Source: JAQSWP01 sp050181585 (GTDB lineage: Bacteria; Pseudomonadota; Alphaproteobacteria; Reyranellales; JAQSWP01). Taken from it: 64,000 nt of DNA. The stretch covers positions 1-64,000 of the forward strand of contig JBFXDA010000007.1 in NCBI GenBank assembly GCA_050181585.1, read 5' to 3'. The translations under genes were made by a program, and so were the position numbers. The notes beneath the pieces are model-generated. The model had not been told where the DNA came from, did not search any database, and saw nothing but the letters and a program-made list of their open reading frames with translations. Shown here piece by piece: positions 7,292 to 15,916 of this stretch (position 1 is the stretch's first letter; the number at the start of each line of letters is the position of its first letter).

Positions 7292-9174
7292 GGCCGACTC
7301 CTTCGCACGATGGCGCTAAGGCGGCCGGCGGCGCCGGCGATGCCCTGGGGGAAGGCGATCACCAGCAGCAGGATCACCAGCCCGAGCAGGGCGCGCCAGT
7401 ATTCGGTGGCGCGGGCGATCTCGTCCTGCAGCCAGGTGAAGAGGGCGGCGCCGACCACCGGCCCGGTCAGGGTCTGCACGCCGCCCAGCAGCACCATCAC
7501 CAGCCCGTCGACCGAGCGGGGAATGCCCAGCGTCTCGGGCGAGATGCTGCCCTTGGAGAAGGCGAACAGCGCGCCGGCCATGCCGGCGAACAGCCCGGCG
7601 AGGGCGAAGGCGAACCACTGCACGGATTGCACGTCGATGCCGATGGCTTCGGCGCGCAGCGGCGAATCGCGGCTTGCGCGCATGGCGTAGCCGAACGGCG
7701 AATAGAGGATGCGCCAGAGCAGGGCGATGGCGCCGCAAGTCAGGATCAGCGTCAGATAGAAGAAGACCGTGCGCCCCGCCAGCCAGGGCGCGGGCCAGAC
7801 GCCGACCATGCCGTTGGAGCCGCCGGTGAAGCCGTCCCACTGGAAGACGATCGACCACACGATCTGCGCGAAGGCCAGCGTCAGCATGGCGAGATAGACG
7901 CCGCTCAGCCGCACCGCGAACCAGCCGAACAGCAGCGCGCCGGCGCCGGCGGCCAGCGGCCCCAGCACCAGCGCCAGCTCCATCGGCAGCCCGGCCTGTT
8001 TCAGCAGCAGCGCCGCGCCATAGGCGCCGAGCCCGAAATAGGCGGCATGGCCGAACGACACCATGCCGGCCGGACCCATCAGGAAATGCAGGCTGGCGGC
8101 GAACAGCGCGAAGATCAGGATGTCGATCAGCAGCACCAGCAGATAGGCATCGCCCAGCGCCGGCAGCGCCGCCAGCAGGCAGACGACGGCGCCGGCGATC
8201 AGCAAAAAGCGCCGGTCGATCCGCGGCAGCGGCGGCTCGACCAGGCCCGGGGCGCGCATGACGCCCTGCGGCCGGCCCAGCAGGCCCCAGGGGCGCACGA
8301 TCAGCACGATGGCCATGATGATGAACTCGACCACCAGGGTCAGGCGGGAGAAGGAGACGTCGATCCCGAGGATCGTGACGTCGCCGATGCCGGTGCAGAA
8401 CGCCTTGACCACGCTGATGATGAAGGCGGCGAGGAAGGCGCCCGGGATGGAGCCCATGCCGCCCACCACCACCACCACGAAGGCGTCGGCGATGACCGTG
8501 ATGTCGAGGAAGAGCTGGGCCGGCTCGCGCGGGATCTGCACCGCGCCGCCCAGCCCGGCCAGGAACGAGCCGAGGAAGAAGACGCCGGTGAACAGCGCCT
8601 TCTGGTTGACGCCCAGCGCGCCAACCATCTCGCGGTCCTGGGTCGCGGCGCGGATCAGGATGCCGAAGCGGGTGCGATTCATCGCCAGCCACAGCCCGGC
8701 CAGCACCAGCGGGCCGATGGCGATCAGCGCCAGGTCGTATTGCGGCACGTTGCGGCCCAGGATCGCCGTCGCCTCGCGCAGGCCCGGCGCGCGCGGGCCC
8801 AGCAGGTCCTCCGGTCCCCAGATCCACAGGGTGACGTCCTTGATCACCAGCACGACGCCGAACGTGGCCAGGAGCTGGAACAGCTCGGGCGCCTGGTAGA
8901 TGCGGCGCAGCACGGCGATCTCGATGGCCGCACCCAGCAGGCCGACGATCAGGGCCGCGACCAGCACGCCGCCCCAGAAGCCCAGCACGGTGACGCCCAG
9001 GAAGTCGATGGCGCTGTAGGCGACGTAGAGCCCCAGCATGTAGAACGAGCCATGCGCGAAATTGACGATGCGGGTGACGCCGAAAATCAGCGACAGCCCG
9101 GCCGCGACCAGGAACAGCGAGGAGGTTCCGGCCAGCCCGTTGAGGAATTGCAGGACGATGCTGGAAAGTGTCAC
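7288..9174 (-). CDS. livHM: Fused LivH-LivM permease of HAAT-family ABC transporter
   Basis: One 628-residue reading frame holds both permease subunits normally encoded by livH and livM. Residues 1 to about 290 are LivH-like (LAGTSSLFLVAAGLSLIFGV near the start, GGMGSIPGAFLAAFIISVVK near 240). After a short linker (about 295-315) residues to 628 are LivM-like (PAGMVSFGHAAYFGLGAYG, then VVGAALFTWLQDEI). No internal stop or frameshift lies at the join. Such fusions exist in other alphaproteobacteria. The stop overlaps the livG start by 4 bases; livK lies 92 bases upstream. Confidence 0.92.
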   Translation of the reverse strand: MTLSSIVLQFLNGLAGTSSLFLVAAGLSLIFGVTRIVNFAHGSFYMLGLYVAYSAIDFLGVTVLGFWGGVLVAALIVGLLGAAIEIAVLRRIYQAPELFQLLATFGVVLVIKDVTLWIWGPEDLLGPRAPGLREATAILGRNVPQYDLALIAIGPLVLAGLWLAMNRTRFGILIRAATQDREMVGALGVNQKALFTGVFFLGSFLAGLGGAVQIPREPAQLFLDITVIADAFVVVVVGGMGSIPGAFLAAFIISVVKAFCTGIGDVTILGIDVSFSRLTLVVEFIIMAIVLIVRPWGLLGRPQGVMRAPGLVEPPLPRIDRRFLLIAGAVVCLLAALPALGDAYLLVLLIDILIFALFAASLHFLMGPAGMVSFGHAAYFGLGAYGAALLLKQAGLPMELALVLGPLAAGAGALLFGWFAVRLSGVYLAMLTLAFAQIVWSIVFQWDGFTGGSNGMVGVWPAPWLAGRTVFFYLTLILTCGAIALLWRILYSPFGYAMRASRDSPLRAEAIGIDVQSVQWFAFALAGLFAGMAGALFAFSKGSISPETLGIPRSVDGLVMVLLGGVQTLTGPVVGAALFTWLQDEIARATEYWRALLGLVILLLVIAFPQGIAGAAGRLSAIVRRSRP

Positions 9175-9266
9175 GCGCCGTGCCGATGCTGCAACGGCGC
9201 CTCCGCTGCCGCGAAGGCGCCGTCCGACAATAGCGGCCCTATCGGTCTCGGCCTAGTCACCCGGGC

Positions 9267-10472
9267 CTAGTCGGCCGGCCGCATCTTTTTCACGTCCTCG
9301 TCCGAGGGCAGGAACTTGGCGCCGTCGGCGTAAGTCCAGTCGACCATCACGCCCTTGCCGTCCTTCAGCGCCAGCCGCCCGACATAGGCGCCCATGGTCG
9401 ATTGATGGTCGAGCGCGCGCCAGGTGATGTCGCCGAACGGGGTGGAGTGGGTCAGCCCCCGCATGGCCTCGACCAGCTTCTCGCTGTCGGTCGAGTTGGC
9501 CTTCTTGATCGCTGCCGCCGCCGCGATCACCGTCGAATAGCCGACGATCGAGCCCAGGCGCGGATAGTCGCCGTACTTCTTCATGTAGGCGTCCTTGAAC
9601 TTCGTATGCTCCGGCGTGGCGATCTGGTCCCAGGGATAGCCGGTGACGTACCAGCCCGCCGGCGTCTCGTCCTTCAGCGGATCGAGATATTCCGGCTCGC
9701 CGCCCAGCAGGTTGAGCACGGCGACGTCCTTGAACAGCCCGCGCGTGTTGCCCTCGCGCACGAACTTCGCCAGATCGGCGGCAAACAGCGAGCTGAAGAT
9801 GGCGTCGGGCTTGGCGTCGGCGATGGCCTGCACTACCGCGCCGGCCTCGATCTTGTTGAGCGGCACGGCCTGCTCGACCACGAACTCCACGTCCGGCTGC
9901 TGTTCCTTGATCAGCTTCTTGAACGCCGCCGTCGCCGCCTGGCCGTATTCGTAGTTGGGGTAGACGATGGCCCAGCGCTTCTTCTTCAGCTTCGCCGCTT
10001 CCGGCACCAGCATGGCGGTCTGCATGTAGGTCGAGGCGCGCAGGCGGAAGGTGTAACGGTTGCCGCCTTCCCAGACGATCTTGTCGGTCAGCGGCTCGGC
10101 GGCGATGAACAGCATCTTCTTCTGCTTGGCGAAGTCGGCCACCGCCAGCCCGACATTGGACGGGAAGGTGCCGATCAGGAACGCCACGTTCTCGCGGCTG
10201 ACCAGCTCCTCGGCCACGCGCACCGCGTCGCCGGGATTGCCGTTGTCGTCGCGCGAGACGATCTCGATCTTGCGGCCCAGCACGCCGCCAGCGGCATTCA
10301 CTTCCTCGACCGCCAGCTCCCAGCCTTTCTTGTACGGGTCGAGAAAGGCGGGGAACACCTTGTAGGAGTTCATCTCGCCGATCTTGATCGTGTTCTGCGC
10401 CGAGGCCGGCACGCCAAGACCCAGCGCCACGGACAACGCCGCTGCGGTCAGAACGCCACGCCTGGTCAACAT
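9267..10472 (-). CDS. livK: Periplasmic substrate-binding protein of the Liv-type transporter
   Basis: A 401-residue type I periplasmic binding protein. The N-terminus MLTRRGVLTAAALSVALGLG followed by VPASAQ is a signal peptide with an RR pair, so Tat or Sec export is possible. The body shows the ABC amino-acid binding fold: IKIGEMNSYKVFP, then AFLDPYKKGWELAVEEVNAA and IEIVSRDDNGNPGDAVRVAE. ATG at 10472 is chosen for the signal peptide and the upstream GGAGGCGAG. It is the first gene of the transporter unit. The ligand is not predictable from sequence. Confidence 0.9.
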   Translation of the reverse strand: MLTRRGVLTAAALSVALGLGVPASAQNTIKIGEMNSYKVFPAFLDPYKKGWELAVEEVNAAGGVLGRKIEIVSRDDNGNPGDAVRVAEELVSRENVAFLIGTFPSNVGLAVADFAKQKKMLFIAAEPLTDKIVWEGGNRYTFRLRASTYMQTAMLVPEAAKLKKKRWAIVYPNYEYGQAATAAFKKLIKEQQPDVEFVVEQAVPLNKIEAGAVVQAIADAKPDAIFSSLFAADLAKFVREGNTRGLFKDVAVLNLLGGEPEYLDPLKDETPAGWYVTGYPWDQIATPEHTKFKDAYMKKYGDYPRLGSIVGYSTVIAAAAAIKKANSTDSEKLVEAMRGLTHSTPFGDITWRALDHQSTMGAYVGRLALKDGKGVMVDWTYADGAKFLPSDEDVKKMRPAD

Positions 10473-10571
10473 CACTCGCCTCCATCCAATCGCACTGAAA
10501 CAGGGGCCGATACTGCGGTTGCGAAGGCTCGGGCGCAAGCCGTTCTCTTTACAGACCTCGCCTGCGAAATC

Positions 10572-11417
10572 TCACTTCTTCCGCAGCGCGGCCCACTGCT
10601 CGTCGGTCCAGTCGAGCATCGAGGCGGTATGCGACCCGCCGCCGCCGCCGAGCAGCATTTTGCCGCCGTCGATGACGACGCATTCGCCGGTGATGTAGCC
10701 GGCCTGGTCGCTGACCAGGAAGCTCGCCAGATTGGCCAGTTCCTCGTGCTCGCCGAGGCGGCGCAGCGGGATCGATCGCTCGATTGGGTCAGCATCGGTT
10801 TTCTGTTTGGGCATCAAACGTTCCCAGGCGCCGGGCGTCGGGAACGGCCCCGGCGCGATGGCGACCAGGCGAATGCCTTTCGGTCCCCATTCGGCGGCCA
10901 GGCTCTTGGTCATCGCCAGCACGCCGGCCTTGGCCATCGCCGACGGGGCGGTGAAGGGCGCGCCGGTCATGGCGCCGATGGTGAGAATGGACAGCACGGT
11001 GCCGGGCCGCCCGGCGTCGATCCAGCGCCGGCCCGCCGCCACGGTGCAATAGGCCGAGCCGTGCAGAACGATGTTCAGCACCGAATCGATGGCGCGCGGC
11101 GAGAGCTTGTGCGTCTGGGCCAGGAACGTGCCGGCGGCGTTGTTGACCAGGATGTCGAGCGGCGCGGTTTCCCAGAGGCGGTCCATCATCTGCTCGACCG
11201 CTTCGGCATCGCGCACGTCGCATTGCAGCGGCACGACCGTGCCACCGGTTTCCGCCTGCAGCTCGCGCGCCGTCGCTTCGAGGACGTCGAGCCGGCGGCC
11301 GCAGATCGCCAGTTCGGCGCCGAGCTGCAAATAACGCCGGCCGATGCTGCGGCCCAGCCCGGTGCCGCCACCGGTGATCAGGATGCGCTTGCCCTTGAGC
11401 AGCCCCGCCTCGAACAT
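10572..11417 (-). CDS. SDR-family oxidoreductase, 2,4-dienoyl-CoA reductase type
   Basis: A 281-residue short-chain dehydrogenase. The cofactor motif is TGGGTGLG (15-22) and NNAAG is at 92-96. The catalytic YxxxK is replaced by SAMAK (S159 to K163), and the following KSLAAEWG and APGPFPTPGAWERL match the 2,4-dienoyl-CoA reductase branch, which lacks the usual tyrosine. Such enzymes reduce dienoyl-CoA intermediates of unsaturated fatty acid breakdown with NADPH; the exact substrate is inferred. The start ATG at 11417 is 2 bases from the stop of the CoA-transferase gene, so they form an operon. Confidence 0.87.
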   Translation of the reverse strand: MFEAGLLKGKRILITGGGTGLGRSIGRRYLQLGAELAICGRRLDVLEATARELQAETGGTVVPLQCDVRDAEAVEQMMDRLWETAPLDILVNNAAGTFLAQTHKLSPRAIDSVLNIVLHGSAYCTVAAGRRWIDAGRPGTVLSILTIGAMTGAPFTAPSAMAKAGVLAMTKSLAAEWGPKGIRLVAIAPGPFPTPGAWERLMPKQKTDADPIERSIPLRRLGEHEELANLASFLVSDQAGYITGECVVIDGGKMLLGGGGGSHTASMLDWTDEQWAALRKK

Positions 11418-11419
11418 GG

Positions 11420-12640
11420 TTACACCTTGCGCCGTTCGGTCGGCACCACCCCGTCCTTCTTGAGCTGCGCCACCTCGGCATCGGAGAAGCCGGCCTCGCG
11501 CAGCACCGCCTCGCTGTCCTGGCCGAAGGCCGGCGGCTTCAGCCGCACGCTGCCGGGCGTGCGCGACAGCTTGATGGGAATGCCGGTGCCCTTGTAGCTG
11601 CCCAGCTCGACCACCATTTCGCGGTGCTTGGTGTGCGGATGGTCGAGCACCGAAGGCAGGTCGCGCACGGCGCCGCCGGGCACGCCGTTCTTCATCAGGT
11701 CCTCGGCGAAGGTTTCGCCGTCGCGGTCGCCCATCAGCGCCTGCAATTCGTTGACCAGCTCTTCCTTGTGCGCCAGCCGGTCGGCGTTGTTGACGAAGCG
11801 CGGATCGTGCGCCAGTTCCGCCTTGCCCAGCATCTCGCACAGCTTGCGGAACTGCGGATTGTTGCCCGCGCCCACCACCACGTCGCAGCCCTTGGCCTTG
11901 ATCAGCGCGTAGGGGGCGAGGTTGTCGTGGCTGTTGCCGACCAGGCGCGGGCGCTTGCCCTGCAGCAGCCAGTTGGGCGCGTGCGGGTGCTGCAGCATGA
12001 TGCCCGAATCGTAGAGCGCCACCTCGACGAACTGGCCCTTGCCCGAGCGTTCGCGCTCCAACAGCGCCATCAGGATGCCGATACACACGTTCAGGCCGGT
12101 GCCGAGGTCGATCACCGGCACGCCGATGCGCACCGCGCCGCCCTCGGGCGTGCCGTTGACCGAGTTCAGGCCCGACCAGGCCTGCACCATGGCGTCGTAG
12201 CCGGGATAGCCGCCGAACGGCCCGTCGGCGCCGAAGCCGGTGACGCGCGCATGCACCAGGCGGGGGAATTTCTTCTGCAGCACGTCGTGGTAGCCGATGC
12301 CCCATTTCTCCAGCGTGCCGGTCTTGAAGTTCTCCAGCAGCACGTCGGCGCTCTCGAGCAGCTTCAGCAGCACCTCGCGGCCCCTGGGCGAGGCGACGTC
12401 GAGGCCGAGATCGCGCTTGTTGCGGTTGATGCCGGCGAAATAGGCCGAAGCGCCGTTGTCCAGCGGCGCGCCCCAGTCGCGCGTCTCGTCGCCCTGCGGC
12501 GGCTCGACCTTGATCACCTCCGCGCCGTGATCGGCCAGGATCTGGGCGCAGAACGGTCCGCCCAGCACGCGCGAGAGATCGACGACGCGGTAGCCGGCCA
12601 ATGCGCCGGCAGATTTCCCCTGAGACATCCGAGTTTCCAT
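11420..12640 (-). CDS. CaiB/BaiF-family (class III) CoA-transferase
   Basis: A 406-residue family III CoA-transferase, which moves CoA between carboxylic acids through a glutamyl or aspartyl thioester. The opening GYRVVDLSRVLGGPFCAQIL and VIKVEPPQGDETRDWG are family signatures, and D178 in VIDLGTGLN is the expected catalytic aspartate. A second ATG 4 codons in (12628, MSQGK) is an equal candidate start. With the dienoyl-CoA-reductase-like gene just downstream it could activate and then process an unsaturated or unusual acid (inference). It is divergent from the MBL gene across about 90 bases. Confidence 0.88.
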   Translation of the reverse strand: METRMSQGKSAGALAGYRVVDLSRVLGGPFCAQILADHGAEVIKVEPPQGDETRDWGAPLDNGASAYFAGINRNKRDLGLDVASPRGREVLLKLLESADVLLENFKTGTLEKWGIGYHDVLQKKFPRLVHARVTGFGADGPFGGYPGYDAMVQAWSGLNSVNGTPEGGAVRIGVPVIDLGTGLNVCIGILMALLERERSGKGQFVEVALYDSGIMLQHPHAPNWLLQGKRPRLVGNSHDNLAPYALIKAKGCDVVVGAGNNPQFRKLCEMLGKAELAHDPRFVNNADRLAHKEELVNELQALMGDRDGETFAEDLMKNGVPGGAVRDLPSVLDHPHTKHREMVVELGSYKGTGIPIKLSRTPGSVRLKPPAFGQDSEAVLREAGFSDAEVAQLKKDGVVPTERRKV

Positions 12641-12731
12641 TCCGCCGACCGGAACCGGCCGGCTTTGAGGCTGCGTGAGGCAGGCAGAGATAGACTATCC
12701 TGCCGCAATAAAAAAGCGCGGGAGGGACGTT

Positions 12732-13616
12732 ATGACGGCGCATCGGCGCATTGGCGATATGACGCTCTCGCGCGTCGAGGAAATGATGATCCCGCTAATC
12801 GAGGCGCAGGGCATGTTCGCCAGCTTCACGCCCGAGCACGAGATCCTGCATCGCGACTGGCTGGCGCCGACCTATTTCGATCCGGCCAGCAAGCGGCTGA
12901 ACATGAGCATCCATAGCTGGGTGCTGCGCACCGACCACCACACGATCCTGATCGACACCTGTTTCGGCAACGGGCGCAACCGGCCGGGCTTCCGCGACGG
13001 GCACCAGCTCGATACGCCGTGGCTGCACAACCTGGCGGCGGCCGGGGTCAGGCGCGAGGAGGTCGATTTCGTGCTGTGCACGCATCTGCACATCGACCAT
13101 GTCGGCTGGAACACGGTCGAGGAGAACGGCCGTTTCGTGCCGACCTTCCCCAACGCGCGCTATCTCTTCTCCAAGGCCGATTTCGAGCACTACGACGCGG
13201 AGAACCGGGCCGATCCCAAGCGCCGCGCCCAGCACGGCGCCTTCGACGACGCCGTGCTGCCGATCGTGGCGGCGGGCCAGGCCGACATGGTGGGCGCCGA
13301 ACACGCCATCGACGACAACCTGCTCATCCGCGCCGCCCCCGGCCACACGCCGGGCAGCATCACGCTGCAGGCCGCGTCCAAGGGCGAGCAGGGCCTGTTC
13401 ACCGGCGACATCCTGCACCATCCGCTGCAGGTCTGGCATCCGCAGTGGAACAGCCGCTTCTGCGTCGATCCGCCGGCCGCCGCCGCCTCGCGCCGGCGCG
13501 TGCTGGAGCATTGCGCCGAGCATCGCGCGCTGATGCTGCCGGCCCATTTCGCCGCCCCCCATTGCGGCTACGTGCACCGCCAGGGCGACGCGTTCCGCTT
13601 CGAATTCGCCGATTAG
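12732..13616 (+). CDS. MBL-fold metallohydrolase
   Basis: A 294-residue metallo-beta-lactamase-fold hydrolase. The metal motif THLHIDHVGW gives H118, H120, D122 and H123; later ligands are in APGHTPGSITL, FTGDILHHP and LPAHFAAPHCG. The sequence resembles the lactonase-like branch (quorum-quenching lactonases, parathion hydrolase) but the substrate is not certain. ATG at 12732 follows GGGAGGG with good spacing; 19 upstream in-frame codons are rejected. The end overlaps the convergent glycosyltransferase gene by 4 bases. A lactonase in a window with a LuxR receptor is suggestive, but they are 12 kb apart. Confidence 0.85.
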   Translation: MTAHRRIGDMTLSRVEEMMIPLIEAQGMFASFTPEHEILHRDWLAPTYFDPASKRLNMSIHSWVLRTDHHTILIDTCFGNGRNRPGFRDGHQLDTPWLHNLAAAGVRREEVDFVLCTHLHIDHVGWNTVEENGRFVPTFPNARYLFSKADFEHYDAENRADPKRRAQHGAFDDAVLPIVAAGQADMVGAEHAIDDNLLIRAAPGHTPGSITLQAASKGEQGLFTGDILHHPLQVWHPQWNSRFCVDPPAAAASRRRVLEHCAEHRALMLPAHFAAPHCGYVHRQGDAFRFEFAD

Positions 13617-14797
13617 CGCGGCGGCAGGTCCAGCGCCAGCCGCAGCGCCTGCACGTCCTGCTCGAAGCTCCACTGCGCCACGATCTCGCGGCTGCGCCGG
13701 CGCATGCGCTGCAGATTGTCAGGGTCGCCGAGGACGGCGTCGAGCGCGGCGGCGAGATCGGCGATGTCGCCCACCGGATAGAGGGCGCCGTTGTCGCGCA
13801 CCAGGTCGGCCGCGGCCCCGACCCGGTTGCTGGCGATAATGGCGCAGCCGGCGCACATGGCCTCGTTCACCACCAGGCCCCAGGTCTCGCGCTCCGACGG
13901 CAGGACCAGCACGTCGGCTGTGGCATAGAGCTCGGCCAGCTCGGCCTGGCTGCGGAAGCCGGGGAAATGCGTGTCGGGCAATCCCAGCTCTTGCGCTTCG
14001 CGTTGCAGCGGCGCCATCAGATCGCCGTCGCCGGCGAAGACCAGCGCCGGCTTGGCCTTGCCCTGGCGCCGCAGCTCGGCCACCGCCCGCAGCAGGTCCT
14101 GCGGCCGCTTGCGCGCGATCAGCTTGGCGCTGAACAGCAGCAGCGGCTGGCCGGGCGCGATGCCGTAGCGCGCCCGCACCGCTGCGGGATCGACCGCGGC
14201 GGAGCGGCGGGCGAAGGCGGCGTTGTCGACCGCATAGGGCATGGTGATCAGCTTGGTGGGCGCAATGCCGAGTTCCATCAGATGCCGCGCATTGGCCGTG
14301 CCGGTGGCGAGAAACGTGTCGACCAGCCGGTCGAGCAGGGCGAAGGCGGCGCGCTTGCCCAGGCGGCGCAGCGCGGAGCGCGGCTGCGCATCGGCCGTGG
14401 TCTCGTCGCGTAGCAGGGTCTGCATGCCGTAGCGCCGCGCCAGCATCAGCGCCGCCAGATGATTGGCGCTGCTGTAGCCATGCACCCACAGCGCGTCGAA
14501 ATCGCCCGTCCGCAGCGCGTTCGCCAGGTCGGCCGAGAGCGGCCACCAGAAGGAGGGCTGGCCGTGCGCCGCCGCCGCCCGCAGCGGGCGCAGGAAACGG
14601 TGGCGGTAGCCGTCCAGCAGCTTCACGTCCCAGGCGATGGCGCGGCCGAAGCCGCTGTCGACGTGCTGGCGGGTGCTGAAATCGTCCTCGAACAGCGCCG
14701 TGAGCTCGATATCCGGCTCGGCGGCGATGCGGCGCAGCAGCGGCGCCTGATACTGGATCGGGTGGGTGACGAGATAGGCCAGCCGGACGGGGCGCAT
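13613..14797 (-). CDS. Family 4-type glycosyltransferase
   Basis: A 394-residue GT-B glycosyltransferase. The N-terminal domain starts RLAYLVTHPIQYQAPLLRRI; the C-terminal nucleotide-sugar domain holds LLLFSAKLIARKRPQDLLRA, LVFAGDGDL, and the E-x7-E motif in SERETWGLVVNEAMCAGCAI. Such enzymes build polysaccharide, lipopolysaccharide or glycolipids. It stands alone, without other surface-sugar genes, so acceptor and sugar are unknown. It overlaps the MBL gene 3' end by 4 bases, tail to tail. Confidence 0.88.
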   Translation of the reverse strand: MRPVRLAYLVTHPIQYQAPLLRRIAAEPDIELTALFEDDFSTRQHVDSGFGRAIAWDVKLLDGYRHRFLRPLRAAAAHGQPSFWWPLSADLANALRTGDFDALWVHGYSSANHLAALMLARRYGMQTLLRDETTADAQPRSALRRLGKRAAFALLDRLVDTFLATGTANARHLMELGIAPTKLITMPYAVDNAAFARRSAAVDPAAVRARYGIAPGQPLLLFSAKLIARKRPQDLLRAVAELRRQGKAKPALVFAGDGDLMAPLQREAQELGLPDTHFPGFRSQAELAELYATADVLVLPSERETWGLVVNEAMCAGCAIIASNRVGAAADLVRDNGALYPVGDIADLAAALDAVLGDPDNLQRMRRRSREIVAQWSFEQDVQALRLALDLPPR

Positions 14798-14863
14798 GGC
14801 GGCGGATTTGAAACGCTCCCCGCCCGGGTGGCAAGCGCGATCCTGGCCGGCGCCGAACGGAAA

Positions 14864-14883
14864 AGGGCGGCCGCAGCCGCCCT
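14864..14883 (-). terminator. Rho-independent terminator after the enoyl-CoA hydratase gene
   Basis: On the minus strand AGGGCGGC, loop TGCG and GCCGCCCT form a perfect 8-bp GC-rich stem, followed by TTTT (complement of aaaa at 14861-14864). It lies 14 bases past the stop of the hydratase gene and before the glycosyltransferase start. Confidence 0.75.
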
Positions 14884-14896
14884 CCGGTCGATGCCT

Positions 14897-15679
14897 TTAG
14901 CGGCCCTTCCAGTTCGGCGGGCGCTTTTCGGCGAAGGCCCTGGGACCCTCGATGAAATCCTGGCTGCCGATCATCGCCTCGACGGCGGCGTATTTGCCCG
15001 CCATCGCCTCCTTCACCGAGGCGTGGTTGAGGCCCTGCATGGCCGCTTCCTTGGTGGCGCGGATCGACATGGGCGAACATTCCAGGATCAGCCCCGCCCA
15101 GCGGCGCGCCTCGGCCATCAGCTCCTCGTGCTTCACCACCTCGGTGACGAAGCCCATCTCCTTGCCTTCCTTGGCGCCGACGCGCCGGCCGGTCAGCATC
15201 ATGCCCATGGCCTGCTTGACCGGGATCATGCGCGGCAGGCGATGCACGCCGCCGGCCAGCGCGGCCAGACCGACGCGCGGCTCGGGCAGGGCGAAAATCG
15301 CCTTGTCCGAGGCCAGGATGATGTCGCAGGCCAGCGCGATCTCGAAGCCGCCGCCCATGGCGATGCCGTTGACCGCCGCGATGACCGGCTTGTTCAGATC
15401 GAACCGGCTGGTGATCCCGCCAAAGCCGGCGGCGGGCTTGGGCGGCCGCTGGCCGGCCAGCGTCGTGGCCTGGTACTTCAGGTCGTTGCCGGCGCTGAAG
15501 GCCCTGTCGCCCGCGCCGGTGATGATGGCGACCCACAGTTCCGGATCGGCGGCAAAATCGTCGAAGGCCTTGGCCAGTTCCTGGCTCGCCATCGGGTGCA
15601 GCGAGTTCATCACCTCCGGGCGGTTGATGGTGACGATGCAGAGGCGGCCTTCTCGCTCGATTTTGCAGAATTCAGGCAT
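14897..15679 (-). CDS. Enoyl-CoA hydratase/isomerase family protein
   Basis: A 260-residue crotonase-fold protein. The opening IVTINRPEVMNSLHPMASQE, the oxyanion loop FSAGNDLKYQ and the helix AVNGIAMGGGFEIALACDII are typical. The second acidic position is in PEPRVGLAALAGGVHRLPR. Reactions in the family include hydration, isomerisation and thioester hydrolysis; true hydratase activity is likely but unproven. ATG at 15679 (MPEFCK) is preferred because GGGAGA lies 6-11 bases upstream; MMGENA six codons earlier would cover that site. A dyad (15706-15730) lies in its promoter. Confidence 0.88.
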   Translation of the reverse strand: MPEFCKIEREGRLCIVTINRPEVMNSLHPMASQELAKAFDDFAADPELWVAIITGAGDRAFSAGNDLKYQATTLAGQRPPKPAAGFGGITSRFDLNKPVIAAVNGIAMGGGFEIALACDIILASDKAIFALPEPRVGLAALAGGVHRLPRMIPVKQAMGMMLTGRRVGAKEGKEMGFVTEVVKHEELMAEARRWAGLILECSPMSIRATKEAAMQGLNHASVKEAMAGKYAAVEAMIGSQDFIEGPRAFAEKRPPNWKGR

Positions 15680-15705
15680 AGCGTTCTCTCCCATCACATA
15701 AATTG

Positions 15706-15730
15706 TTGGTATGTCCCCTCTCTATACCAA
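15706..15730. promoter_or_regulatory. Operator-like dyad upstream of the enoyl-CoA hydratase gene
   Basis: TTGGTAT (15706-15712) and ATACCAA (15724-15730) form a perfect 7-bp inverted repeat with an 11-base gap, so half-site centres sit about 18 bases apart, near two helical turns. It lies 27-51 bases upstream of the hydratase start, where a repressor would act. GntR-type operators often use TTGGTAT-like halves (general knowledge), usually closer together. Confidence 0.4.
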
Positions 15731-15815
15731 CTCCCGGAGCTAAACCATTGTAAATAAAAGACTGTGCCCTGTCGGACACAGCTCCATATCAGTGGCGAAT
15801 TGCAACATCTGAAAG

Positions 15816-15844
15816 TTGTCCACATCGCCGACCTCTGATATAAA
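15816..15844 (+). promoter_or_regulatory. Sigma-70-like promoter for the OmpA-family gene
   Basis: TTGTCC (15816-15821) and TATAAA (15839-15844) are separated by exactly 17 bases. Transcription would begin near 15851, leaving a leader of about 65 bases before the ATG at 15917. A strong housekeeping promoter fits an abundant outer membrane protein. Confidence 0.6.
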
Positions 15845-15916
15845 CTCTTGAGATTCAACGGCCCAGGACCGTTCGTTGCAGTGCGGTCTTACGTCGGGTC
15901 GGGCGGGGGAGTGGGG

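Noticed and set aside
9240..9275. Direct repeat GGCCTAGTC (two copies) at the livK end as an attachment site
   Set aside because: Nine bases with a five-base gap is too short, and no mobile gene is present.
12675..12731. Upstream start extending the MBL-fold gene by 19 codons
   Set aside because: A good ribosome site (GGGAGGG) precedes the later ATG at 12732, and the extra residues do not fit the family.
12732..13616. Quorum-quenching lactonase paired with the LuxR receptor
   Set aside because: The fold and metal motif allow it, but the genes are 12 kb apart, on different units, and many MBL proteins have other substrates.
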